Shown here one piece after another: positions 5,815-13,535 of a stretch of DNA of 17,226 nt. This DNA is from Candidatus Phascolarctobacterium caballi (GTDB lineage: Bacteria; Bacillota; Negativicutes; Acidaminococcales; Acidaminococcaceae), in assembly GCA_018065225.1 (NCBI GenBank), contig JAGHTS010000152.1:1-17226 (forward strand), in the 5' to 3' direction. Under the pieces are notes generated by a model, which was given only the letters and a program-made list of their open reading frames with translations, had not been told where the DNA came from and ran no database searches. Every line of letters starts with the position of its first letter. The stretch's first letter is position 1. The translations under genes and the position numbers were made by a program.

Positions 5815-6954
5815 TTACTTCCTCTTAGGGGCATCTGCTCCGGCAGGAGTTACTCCCAATGTAACTTTATAATCATGTTCTTCACCACGATATACCACTG
5901 TCAAAGTTATCACATCACCGACCTTATGTGTAAACAGTTTGGCACGCAATTCACTGGCACGTGTAACTTTTTCGCCATTAAGTTTGGTAATAACATCCAT
6001 CGGCTTAATGCCCGCTTTGGCAATAGGCGAGTTTGGTGCAATTTTATATACCAAAATGCCACCTTGCAAATCATATTCAAAGTTACTCTTATCCAATGTT
6101 TCTTTATCCATCAAGTAAACGCCCAAATACGGACGGGTAACCACACCATTTCTTTCCAAATCTTGTACTACTCCTTTAACAATATTAGAAGGTACGGCAA
6201 AACCCAACCCTTCAATACCGCCTGCTGCAACCTTACGACTGTTAATGCCTATAACTTCTCCGTCAGCATTAACCAACGCACCACCTGAATTACCCGGATT
6301 AATAGCCGCGTCTGTTTGAATCAAAGGCACATCACTATCCCCAATTTTAACTGTACGGTTTAATGCGGAAACCACACCCGCAGTAACCGTGCCACGGTAT
6401 TCCAACCCCAAAGGATTGCCAATAGCAATCGCCGGTTCACCTACCATGATAGCATCACTGTCACCAAATACTACCGTAGGCAAATTTTTGGCGTCCACTT
6501 TAATTACTGCCAAATCAGTTATGCTGTCACTGCCCAACAATTTTGCTGTTAATTCACGCCCGTCTGACAGTTGGACAATAATTTCCTTTGCCCCGTCAAT
6601 AACATGATGATTAGTAACAATGTATCCGTCAGGCCTGTAAATTACACCACTGCCAGTACCGCTTGTATCCACCAGCCGATTAAAGAAATCCCTTGCTGTA
6701 CGTTTATTTGTAATACCTACAACTGCCGGCCCCACCTTTTTTGCCGCCTTAACTATTGGTGTCAGACGTGCTGTGTTGGCAGGCAACGCTTTAACCTCTT
6801 TATCAACAGTGGCAGTTTGCGTAGTACTTGCAACTGCAGCTTCGTGTTTATGTGCAGTACCAAAAATATCAATCGCCTTGGCACCGGCACAACCGCTTAA
6901 TAAAATACTGACCGTAACTCCCGTCATCAGCACCGTTTTCATAATTTTTTTCAT
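5815..6954 (-). CDS. htrA: HtrA/Do-like serine protease, predicted lipoprotein, one PDZ domain
   Basis: An envelope protease/chaperone degrading misfolded exported proteins. The N-terminus carries a lipoprotein signal with lipobox LLSGC, so Cys22 would be the lipidated first mature residue. The trypsin-like S1C domain (about 65-260) holds the full triad: His117 in TNHHV, Asp147 in TDLAV and Ser223 in GNSGG. One PDZ domain follows (about 265-368, including LGVYL and the GGILVYKIAPNSPIAKAGI stretch), then a short Lys-rich end. GGAGG seven bases before the ATG at 6954 supports the start. Most Bacillota HtrA proteins of this locus are membrane-anchored by a transmembrane helix, whereas a lipid anchor is seen here. 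It lies between walJ and rlmH, as in Bacillus. Confidence 0.93.
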   Translation of the reverse strand: MKKIMKTVLMTGVTVSILLSGCAGAKAIDIFGTAHKHEAAVASTTQTATVDKEVKALPANTARLTPIVKAAKKVGPAVVGITNKRTARDFFNRLVDTSGTGSGVIYRPDGYIVTNHHVIDGAKEIIVQLSDGRELTAKLLGSDSITDLAVIKVDAKNLPTVVFGDSDAIMVGEPAIAIGNPLGLEYRGTVTAGVVSALNRTVKIGDSDVPLIQTDAAINPGNSGGALVNADGEVIGINSRKVAAGGIEGLGFAVPSNIVKGVVQDLERNGVVTRPYLGVYLMDKETLDKSNFEYDLQGGILVYKIAPNSPIAKAGIKPMDVITKLNGEKVTRASELRAKLFTHKVGDVITLTVVYRGEEHDYKVTLGVTPAGADAPKRK

Positions 6955-6969
6955 GATTTTACCTCCAAT

Positions 6970-7743
6970 TTAGAAATTAGCAACAACCTCATTTTGACTT
7001 GCTAACAAAATTTTTGTACTACTTCCGATTTTTCGTAAACATTTATCTGTTGTTTCAAAAGCCAATTCTCTGTTGTTATTATGTTGGCTTAAATGAGCTA
7101 AAAATATTTCTTCCGGCAAATGTTTCAATCTTGCCAAAGTATCTGCCGTCACAATGTTTGCCAAATGCCCTTGCGTTGACAAAATACGTTTTTTCAGCCA
7201 ATCAGGATAACTTCCATTTTTTAACATATCTATATCGTGATTGCTTTCTATAATTAACACTTCACAATTTTCTATTGCGTCTTGCACAACAGGAGTGACA
7301 AATCCCAAATCTGTAACATAGGTCAATTTTTTACCGTTTGCCAAAAACGAATACCCATGTGAATCAACCGCATCATGACTGGTTGGAAAACTTATAACCT
7401 GTACACCATTAAATGTTTTTTCACCTCTAAATAACTTACAGTTTTTTCTCGCAATATCAGGGAAAACTCCAACAATTTTTCTCCAAGTAGGTTCTGATGT
7501 GTAAATCGGAACATCAAAATTATTTGCAAAAGTTTCCAATCCCTTTATATGGTCATTATGTTCATGAGTGATAAATACTCCGTCCAAATCCTCCACACTG
7601 ATATTAACCTGACCCAAACGTTTTTTTAACTCTGTAACACAAATGCCAATGTCTATTAAAAAATTTTTTTCACCTATACCTATATAAGTTGCATTACCTT
7701 TAGAACCACTTGCTAAAACAGCCACCCGAAGCAGATTACTCAT
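6970..7743 (-). CDS. walJ: MBL-fold metallohydrolase WalJ/YycJ
   Basis: A metallo-beta-lactamase-fold hydrolase of the YycJ/WalJ (VicX) family, proposed to act as a nuclease or in coordinating wall synthesis with division; its substrate is not settled. The 257-residue product starts with strand VAVLASGSKGN (7-17), has the metal-binding motif H60-E-H62-N-D64-H65, further candidate ligands His123 and Asp145 (TDLG), GHLAN (192-196) and a C-terminal LAHLSQHNN (215-223). The ATG at 7743 is chosen over a TTG at 7755 because it matches the family N-terminus. It overlaps the tolC stop by eight bases (ATGAGTAA) and lacks a strong ribosome site, pointing to coupling. walJ-htrA-rlmH order is as in Bacillus, but no walRK lies upstream. 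Confidence 0.9.
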   Translation of the reverse strand: MSNLLRVAVLASGSKGNATYIGIGEKNFLIDIGICVTELKKRLGQVNISVEDLDGVFITHEHNDHIKGLETFANNFDVPIYTSEPTWRKIVGVFPDIARKNCKLFRGEKTFNGVQVISFPTSHDAVDSHGYSFLANGKKLTYVTDLGFVTPVVQDAIENCEVLIIESNHDIDMLKNGSYPDWLKKRILSTQGHLANIVTADTLARLKHLPEEIFLAHLSQHNNNRELAFETTDKCLRKIGSSTKILLASQNEVVANF

Positions 7744-9199
7744 CTGCTTTCTCAATCTTGGCTTCTGCTTTTTTACGTTCTTTTGCTAATTTTTCGGCTT
7801 CCTTTGCCGCTTTCTTTTCTGCCTTTAATGCCTCTTTTTCATTTTCCGTTAGTTTTACCTCAACTATTGTTTCTTTTTCCAAAGGTGATTTAAACGGGAT
7901 GCCAATTGCGTTATCCAATGCAATTTTATTCATATTAAAATCATAACATGCCTGAATATGATTTGTTTTTGCCTGAGTCAACGCAACCTGAGCATCCAAC
8001 ACATCTGTATTTGTTCCCACACCATTTTCATAACGAAGTTTGGCAATATCATAATCTTCCTGTGCCTTCGCAACAGTAATTTCTGCTGTATGAATACGTT
8101 GTTGTGCTTCTGTCATCCCATAATATATATTCCGCACATCCAACAATACACTTTCTTTTGTATCACGCCAAGTTTCTTTAGCTGCCCTTGCCTTTGCCTC
8201 TGCCGCATGAATCTTTGATAAAGTTACCCCGCTGTCAAAAATATTCCAGTTAGCAGTTACACCAATACCCCATGTTTGGTCTTTATTGCCCGGCCAACCG
8301 CTTTTTTCTTCCCCAGTAGAACCATTAGTCCATTCTTTGGACGCATGAATAGAAATTTGTGGCATATAACCGCTACGTGCCGCCCTTACTCCACCTTTTG
8401 CAGCCCTAAATCCCTGCCTTGCCTGTTCCAAATCAGGACGGTTAACAACTGCGTAATCCAAACAATAATCTAATTCATATTCATAAGGAGTATTTTTTAA
8501 AGCATCCGTAAGTTTTAATTCAGTATCTAACGGCAAACCAATAATCTTATTCAAACTATGCATTGATACTTTACGCCCATTTTCTGCTTTAATTAAATTT
8601 TGTTCAGCATCTGCAAGTTCAACCTCAGAACGCAACACATCAACCTTGGCAACAACTCCAACATCATATGAATCACTAACATGCTTCAAATGTTCCGACA
8701 ACGTTTTTACTGATTCCTGTGCCACCTTTTCCAAATCTTGTGCCAACAAACAATCATAATATGCTTCCGTAACCGTATAATGCATATCATTATATGCCTT
8801 TTGCTTGCCCATTAATGCCTGTTGATAACCTGCCTTTTTGGCAATCATATTACCGCTTAATGCCCCTCCAGTATAGATTGGTAAACTGACTGTCAGTCCA
8901 TTGCTATGCGTAGTATTCAATCTCTTGGTATATACACCACCAATATATTGGTCATGTTTATACCCGCCACGATTAGTACTGTGATTGCCACTAATAGTAA
9001 TACCTCTCTCCATACGGGCAGCATTCATCTCTGCACGGGCAGCATCTAAATTATATCCTGCAATTTTTACAGATGCATTAGTTGAAAACGCCCTGTAAAC
9101 AGCATCTTCAATATTTAGTTCTACGGGTTCCGCAGCCAATACACTTTGCGAAAATATAGTCCCCATTAATAATGTAGCTAATATTAGTCTTTTTTTCAT
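7736..9199 (-). CDS. tolC: TolC-family outer membrane efflux protein with charged C-terminal tail
   Basis: An outer-membrane channel of the OEP family that links inner-membrane pumps or secretion systems to the outside. Residues 1-22/23 form a Sec signal peptide ending VLAA. Two homologous OEP repeats follow: about 27-220 (DAVYRAFSTNASV, then LLAQ...VAQESV and VDVLRSEVELADAEQNL) and about 245-435 (LDYAVVNRPDL, then YENGVGTNTDVLDAQVALTQA). Each has long periplasmic helices and beta segments such as GLTVSLPIYTGG and GIGVTANWNIFDSG. A tail of about 40 residues (446-487) made mainly of Lys, Glu and Ala is an extra helical extension. GGGGG lies five bases before the ATG. No adaptor or pump gene is adjacent; it sits directly after mlaD and overlaps walJ. 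Confidence 0.93.
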   Translation of the reverse strand: MKKRLILATLLMGTIFSQSVLAAEPVELNIEDAVYRAFSTNASVKIAGYNLDAARAEMNAARMERGITISGNHSTNRGGYKHDQYIGGVYTKRLNTTHSNGLTVSLPIYTGGALSGNMIAKKAGYQQALMGKQKAYNDMHYTVTEAYYDCLLAQDLEKVAQESVKTLSEHLKHVSDSYDVGVVAKVDVLRSEVELADAEQNLIKAENGRKVSMHSLNKIIGLPLDTELKLTDALKNTPYEYELDYCLDYAVVNRPDLEQARQGFRAAKGGVRAARSGYMPQISIHASKEWTNGSTGEEKSGWPGNKDQTWGIGVTANWNIFDSGVTLSKIHAAEAKARAAKETWRDTKESVLLDVRNIYYGMTEAQQRIHTAEITVAKAQEDYDIAKLRYENGVGTNTDVLDAQVALTQAKTNHIQACYDFNMNKIALDNAIGIPFKSPLEKETIVEVKLTENEKEALKAEKKAAKEAEKLAKERKKAEAKIEKADE

Positions 9200-9233
9200 T
9201 TCTGCCCCCTATATTTCAACAATATTTTATCCG

Positions 9234-10313
9234 TTAAAATCTTACCCTTACACCGGCATACACTTCTTTTTTATCACCATGTCTTGCATCCATTGTTTCA
9301 CCATAAACACTTAAATTATTATTCAACTTAACTTCCCCACCTACCCTAATCTTATGGTCATCAAAATCATAAAGTTGACTATACACTCTAAACATCTTTA
9401 TTACATCATAACTAAGTCCCACACCGAACTCCCCTTGCATAGAGCCCGCACTTATCCCCATAGGTCCAAACTTAGACCCTACCTGTGCATCAAATTTGTT
9501 TCTGTCACCAATATCATAACCACCAAAATAAACAAAATCATTTTTTGACGGATATAATGTTACTCCCATATTTCCACGCCAATGTCCACCTTTCATATTA
9601 TGACTGGCATCAACGTCAATCTCAACATCACTAATTGTTTCCACTAATTTTTTTGTTCCTGCACTTGTATCACGAACATTAGATATTGTTTCTCTCAATG
9701 CTTGAGATGTAGCCGGTTCCTGCGTAACTCCATCAATAACCCCTGTAATTCCTTGCAAATGAGCAGTAATATTACGCAAATTTTCTGTTACTTTTGTCAA
9801 ATTTTGTGCACCGTCATTCATTGATTTTTGAATCGTTTCATTCAATAACATTTTATCCAAATTATCAACAATTACTCCAACTCTTGCAAGTAGCTCCGTA
9901 CTTTGCGCTAAAAAATTATCAACACTGGCTCCTGTATCTCCACTTATTTCAGAATTTTTATTAATATAGTTTCCGTTAAAATTAATTGGCGGAATAATAT
10001 TGACAAATTTCCCGCCCATAACACCATCAGAACCTATACTAAATACCGCATTAATTGGTAATTGTATTTCATCATTAATTTCCACTACTACTGCTGCTTT
10101 ATTGTTATCCACATGAATATCTTTAACATTGCCAATATGCACACCTGCATAGCGGACATCTGCACCATTCAGCAACCCTTGTGCATCAGAATATGTAATT
10201 GTTAAATCATATTTTTCCTTACCAAAATTAAAAGCACCCATAAAACTGATAATCCCTGCCAAAATTACTGCTCCCGCCAATGTAAATGCCCCAACTTTTA
10301 CCTCACTGTTCAT
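9234..10313 (-). CDS. mlaD: MlaD-type MCE protein fused to a C-terminal beta-barrel-like domain
   Basis: The substrate-binding MCE subunit of the Mla phospholipid transporter. Residues 8-27 form a single N-terminal membrane helix. The MCE domain covers about 35-110, with the typical DAQGLLNGADVRYAGVHIG stretch (43-61) and IGSDGVMGGKFVNI (93-106). A long amphipathic helical region follows (about 130-225). Residues from about 230 to 359 switch to alternating short strands rich in Gly and aromatic residues (VTLYPS, FVYFGGYDIG, FGVGLSYDV, FRVYSQLYDF, LSVYGETMDA) and end VYAGVRVRF with a terminal Phe, the signature of an outer-membrane barrel. Proteobacterial MlaD lacks this part; Veillonella parvula MlaD was reported with such a fusion. 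GGGGAGG precedes the ATG, which overlaps the mlaF end by 11 bases. Confidence 0.9.
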   Translation of the reverse strand: MNSEVKVGAFTLAGAVILAGIISFMGAFNFGKEKYDLTITYSDAQGLLNGADVRYAGVHIGNVKDIHVDNNKAAVVVEINDEIQLPINAVFSIGSDGVMGGKFVNIIPPINFNGNYINKNSEISGDTGASVDNFLAQSTELLARVGVIVDNLDKMLLNETIQKSMNDGAQNLTKVTENLRNITAHLQGITGVIDGVTQEPATSQALRETISNVRDTSAGTKKLVETISDVEIDVDASHNMKGGHWRGNMGVTLYPSKNDFVYFGGYDIGDRNKFDAQVGSKFGPMGISAGSMQGEFGVGLSYDVIKMFRVYSQLYDFDDHKIRVGGEVKLNNNLSVYGETMDARHGDKKEVYAGVRVRF

Positions 10314-11064
10314 TTTTATCCTCCCCTGTTACTTCTTGCCCATTAATAAATGCCTGTACAATAGGATTCTTACTGTTTTTAATCGTATCAACTGATTCCA
10401 ATGCAACTATATCACCTTTATACAACATAGCAACCCTATCCGCAGCTACAAAAACACTTTCCATATCATGTGTAACCAAAATAGATGTTACTCCATAAGT
10501 TTTTTGTGTCTTCCTAATCAACTTACTGATATTCATAGTCATTACCGGATCCAACCCGCTGGTAGGCTCGTCATAATAAACAATATCCGGTTGCATTGCT
10601 AATGCCCTTGCAAGCCCAACTCGTTTTTTCATACCGCCAGAAAGCTCCGATGGCATCATTTGCTCCATACCGGACATATCAACAAGTGTCAAAAGTTCCT
10701 CAACTTGTTTCTTTACTTCTTTTTCTCCAACTTTATAATGTCTGCGCAAACCAAAAGCAATATTGTCTTTTACATTCATAAAATCAAACAATGCACTATA
10801 TTGAAAAACTACCCCCATATGTTTTCGTAAATTATCCCATTCTGATTCTGAAAAACAGCAAACTTCCTCATCATTAATTTTTACACTGCCAGAAGTCGGT
10901 TTTAATAATCCTGTCAATACTTTTATAATAGTGGACTTTCCTGTACCAGAAGGTCCAATAACCGCCAATGTCTCTCCCTTGCGAACATCTAAATCAATAC
11001 TGTTAAGAATACATTTTTTTCCAAATTGCACTGTTAAATTATGAATTGAAATTGCATTAGACAT
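10303..11064 (-). CDS. mlaF: Mla phospholipid transporter ATP-binding protein
   Basis: The ATPase that drives the MlaE permease, on the cytoplasmic face of the inner membrane. The 253-residue product has Walker A GPSGTGKST (37-45), Q-loop Gln88 in VVFQYSALFDFMNV, the MlaF-type signature LSGGM (141-145), Walker B IVYYDEPTSGLDP (161-173) with catalytic Glu166, and switch His199. The FDFM(N/T)V and LSGGM wording separates it from general ABC importers. The ATG at 11064 overlaps the mlaE stop by eight bases (ATGTCTAA) and shows no Shine-Dalgarno, so translation is probably coupled. No mlaB-like STAS gene is present downstream; mlaD follows immediately. Confidence 0.93.
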   Translation of the reverse strand: MSNAISIHNLTVQFGKKCILNSIDLDVRKGETLAVIGPSGTGKSTIIKVLTGLLKPTSGSVKINDEEVCCFSESEWDNLRKHMGVVFQYSALFDFMNVKDNIAFGLRRHYKVGEKEVKKQVEELLTLVDMSGMEQMMPSELSGGMKKRVGLARALAMQPDIVYYDEPTSGLDPVMTMNISKLIRKTQKTYGVTSILVTHDMESVFVAADRVAMLYKGDIVALESVDTIKNSKNPIVQAFINGQEVTGEDKNEQ

Positions 11065-11821
11065 AAATCAAAATTGATAAAAAATAATTAGTCACAAAAA
11101 TAAGAATTATCGAAAGCACTACTGAAGCAGTCGTTGCCAACCCAACACCTTCTGCCCCATTAGGTGCATTTAACCCTTTATAGCAACCAACTATAGCAAT
11201 AATACCGCCAAAAACACAGGATTTTAACATCCCACCCAAAACATCATAGAATTCCGCAAAAGTTTTAATGGAATTAGTAAAACTAAATGTACTGATTCCT
11301 GCATAATAATGGGCAACACCCCAACCGCCAATATCACCTATCAAATTACCAAAAACAACCAATATTGGCATCATACAAATAATTGCCACAAAACGCGGAA
11401 CCACTAAATAGGAAATTGGATTGGCTGCCATAACTCTTAAAGCATCAACTTGTTCGGTAACTTTCATTGTGCCAATTTCTGCGGCTATTGCCGCCCCAAT
11501 TCTTCCTGCTACAACGACCCCCGTCAAAATCGGCACAAGTTCCCGAGCCATTGAGACAGCAACTATACCACCAACAGTACTGCTTGCCCCCAATTCAACA
11601 AATTCTTTGGCAGTTTGAACGGAAAAAACCATACCCGTACATAAGATCGTTGCTGCCACAATCGGCAAAGAATCTGCCCCTAATAAAGCCATTTGCTTAA
11701 ATGTATCTTTAAAACTGATGTCTTTGAGATGATACAATGTCTCAACAAATAGCAAACTCAATCCACCAGCCGTTTCTGACATTTTTATTAAACTGCCACC
11801 AATAATTTCAAATACTTTCAT
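11057..11821 (-). CDS. mlaE: Mla phospholipid transporter permease
   Basis: The inner-membrane permease of the Mla system. It has an N-terminal amphipathic region, about five hydrophobic segments, and the two MlaE hallmark blocks: RELVPILTGVVVAGRIGAA (93-111) continuing into EIGTMKVTEQVDALRVM (115-131), and YKGLNAPNGAEGVGLATT (214-231). The product is 254 residues from the ATG at 11821; an in-frame TTG at 11827 would add two residues. No clear ribosome binding site is seen for either. The 36 bases after the S55 gene contain short ATATGTCA repeats. mlaE-mlaF-mlaD form a contiguous overlapping block. Confidence 0.93.
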   Translation of the reverse strand: MKVFEIIGGSLIKMSETAGGLSLLFVETLYHLKDISFKDTFKQMALLGADSLPIVAATILCTGMVFSVQTAKEFVELGASSTVGGIVAVSMARELVPILTGVVVAGRIGAAIAAEIGTMKVTEQVDALRVMAANPISYLVVPRFVAIICMMPILVVFGNLIGDIGGWGVAHYYAGISTFSFTNSIKTFAEFYDVLGGMLKSCVFGGIIAIVGCYKGLNAPNGAEGVGLATTASVVLSIILIFVTNYFLSILIYV

Positions 11822-11857
11822 AAACAAATACTATCGGAAAGATATGTCAAAAATATG

Positions 11858-13534
11858 TCATTTGACATCAAAAGATAACTCCATTTCTCCCATTACAATA
11901 AAATCGTATTCTTGCTTAACTTTTGCCGGAGTACCTTTAAGCAGACCCATTAACCCCGCTTCATTTTTCTTTGCCGCCTGCGATAAATTTTTACCGCCAA
12001 CATCTATAATCAATTCATTATTTTTATCACGACTGTTCAAATGTTCAACATAATCCTTTAATACTTCTCTGGCTTCTTTTGATTGCAAAGGCATTTGTTC
12101 GTCCTGATTCTTTTTCAACAACCTCTCTAACCACAACAAACTGGAACCTCCACGAACACATATGGTTAATTTTCCTTTATGCTTTTCCGGAATTTTAAAA
12201 TCCACAATTCTTTCAAAATCTTCCCCACGATAAGGTTTTAGTTTGACTTTTACATTAATTGTATCTCCGCCATGATAAATTCTACGCGGAACAGAAATTT
12301 CTTTTACCTCCGCCACCCGTAAATCTTCGCTTACCTTAACATCAACCGCAATTTTTTCAATATTTAATTTGTTAAATTTATTCAAAGATAAATCACTTAA
12401 TGAATTTATCATTTCACCATCCAAATTATTTAAAAGTTTGGCAGTCGCAAAATACATGTTTTCCCTGCGAATTTCATAACGTTCTTTTGTTTTTTCACCA
12501 TTTTCTTGCTTTTTTCCTGTCGCATCTATTGAAAATTTAAGTTGTGCAGTACCACCACCACCACGATCAACTACTTTAGTCAAAGTGTTATATACTACCG
12601 AATCAACCAATTCAGGCAGTAAAATTTCATCTTCCGCAAGTTTTACCCTAACCGTCTGACGAACCCCTCTGTCAAAATCACCAACATTTACAACCAAAGG
12701 TATACTTTTCGGTTCCTGCCCAAGCACTCCAGCCACACCTGCTGCCCTATCTTGACAAATACTTCCTGCAATCTGACCTATTTGTCCAATCTTGTACCCT
12801 GACTGTAAATTAGCGACCGTTCCCAAAATCCAAACCTTATTTAAGAAAAAATTTGCTGTTCCTCTTTTCAAAAACTGATGTCCAAATGCCAATAAATTCC
12901 CACTATCATCCATCCATGTTACGGTTCCCAACGCTCCCAATGTCAAATCACCATTTACTAAAGACACTCCAACACTGGCCCCCGGTTCAAAATCACCGCT
13001 AATATAATTTTGCGTACCACCGGGAACTGCCTGCAATTCATAATTACCCAAACGTTCTTTCAAATGTGCAAATCCTTCATCTGTAAAACCGCCTGCACTC
13101 AATACAGAACCTTTAGGCAGCCAATTAGACGGATAATGCACTTCATCAACTAAATCCAACATTTGACCTATTGGTGTAAGAAAACAATAATGCGGGTCGT
13201 CAAAAGCCCGTCCAAAAGCAATTGCTCCTGCCAAACGCCCATCTACATATACAGGGCTACCGCTCATCCCCTGAAGAACACCGCCAGTTTTTTTAATTAA
13301 ATCACCCGAAAGCCGTACAAAAATTGTTTCCCCCATCACTTGAGAGCCATTAACACCTAATATTTCCACATCAAAAGTTTCAATCTTATCACCTTGAATA
13401 ACTGTTTTGCCATAACCTTTCATTCCCGGTTTTAAATCACTTAATGGCATTAATGAAACGTTGGCAAATATTGTGGTTGTAAACAGCAATGTGACTGCAA
13501 ATATAAAATTTGAAAAAATTTTGTCATATCTCAT
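11858..13534 (-). CDS. SpoIVB-type peptidase S55 domain protein, secreted
   Basis: 558 residues with an N-terminal hydrophobic signal sequence (about 6-24). The S55 features are LSDLKPGMKGYGKTVIQG (31-48), a nucleophile box GMSGSPVYVDGRLAGAIAFG (89-108) and AFGHQF (216-221) carrying the candidate catalytic His219. In SpoIVB, the sporulation signalling protease, the His precedes the Ser; here the serine box comes first, an order I recall for the large S55 proteins of acidobacteria and other diderms. The remaining 300 or so residues are beta-rich, with no PDZ domain obvious, and could be an adhesion or substrate-binding part. Its substrate is unknown. One base separates it from mreB, and it lies just upstream of mlaEFD, so an envelope role outside sporulation is likely. 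Whether it is an active protease is not shown. Confidence 0.78.
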   Translation of the reverse strand: MRYDKIFSNFIFAVTLLFTTTIFANVSLMPLSDLKPGMKGYGKTVIQGDKIETFDVEILGVNGSQVMGETIFVRLSGDLIKKTGGVLQGMSGSPVYVDGRLAGAIAFGRAFDDPHYCFLTPIGQMLDLVDEVHYPSNWLPKGSVLSAGGFTDEGFAHLKERLGNYELQAVPGGTQNYISGDFEPGASVGVSLVNGDLTLGALGTVTWMDDSGNLLAFGHQFLKRGTANFFLNKVWILGTVANLQSGYKIGQIGQIAGSICQDRAAGVAGVLGQEPKSIPLVVNVGDFDRGVRQTVRVKLAEDEILLPELVDSVVYNTLTKVVDRGGGGTAQLKFSIDATGKKQENGEKTKERYEIRRENMYFATAKLLNNLDGEMINSLSDLSLNKFNKLNIEKIAVDVKVSEDLRVAEVKEISVPRRIYHGGDTINVKVKLKPYRGEDFERIVDFKIPEKHKGKLTICVRGGSSLLWLERLLKKNQDEQMPLQSKEAREVLKDYVEHLNSRDKNNELIIDVGGKNLSQAAKKNEAGLMGLLKGTPAKVKQEYDFIVMGEMELSFDVK

Positions 13535-13535
13535 A

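Noticed and set aside
11828..11850. TTGACA on the minus strand before mlaE as a promoter
   Set aside because: No -10-like hexamer occurs at 16-18 bases; the positions read TTTGTT/TTGTTT/TGTTTA. The match is part of the local ATATGTCA repeats.
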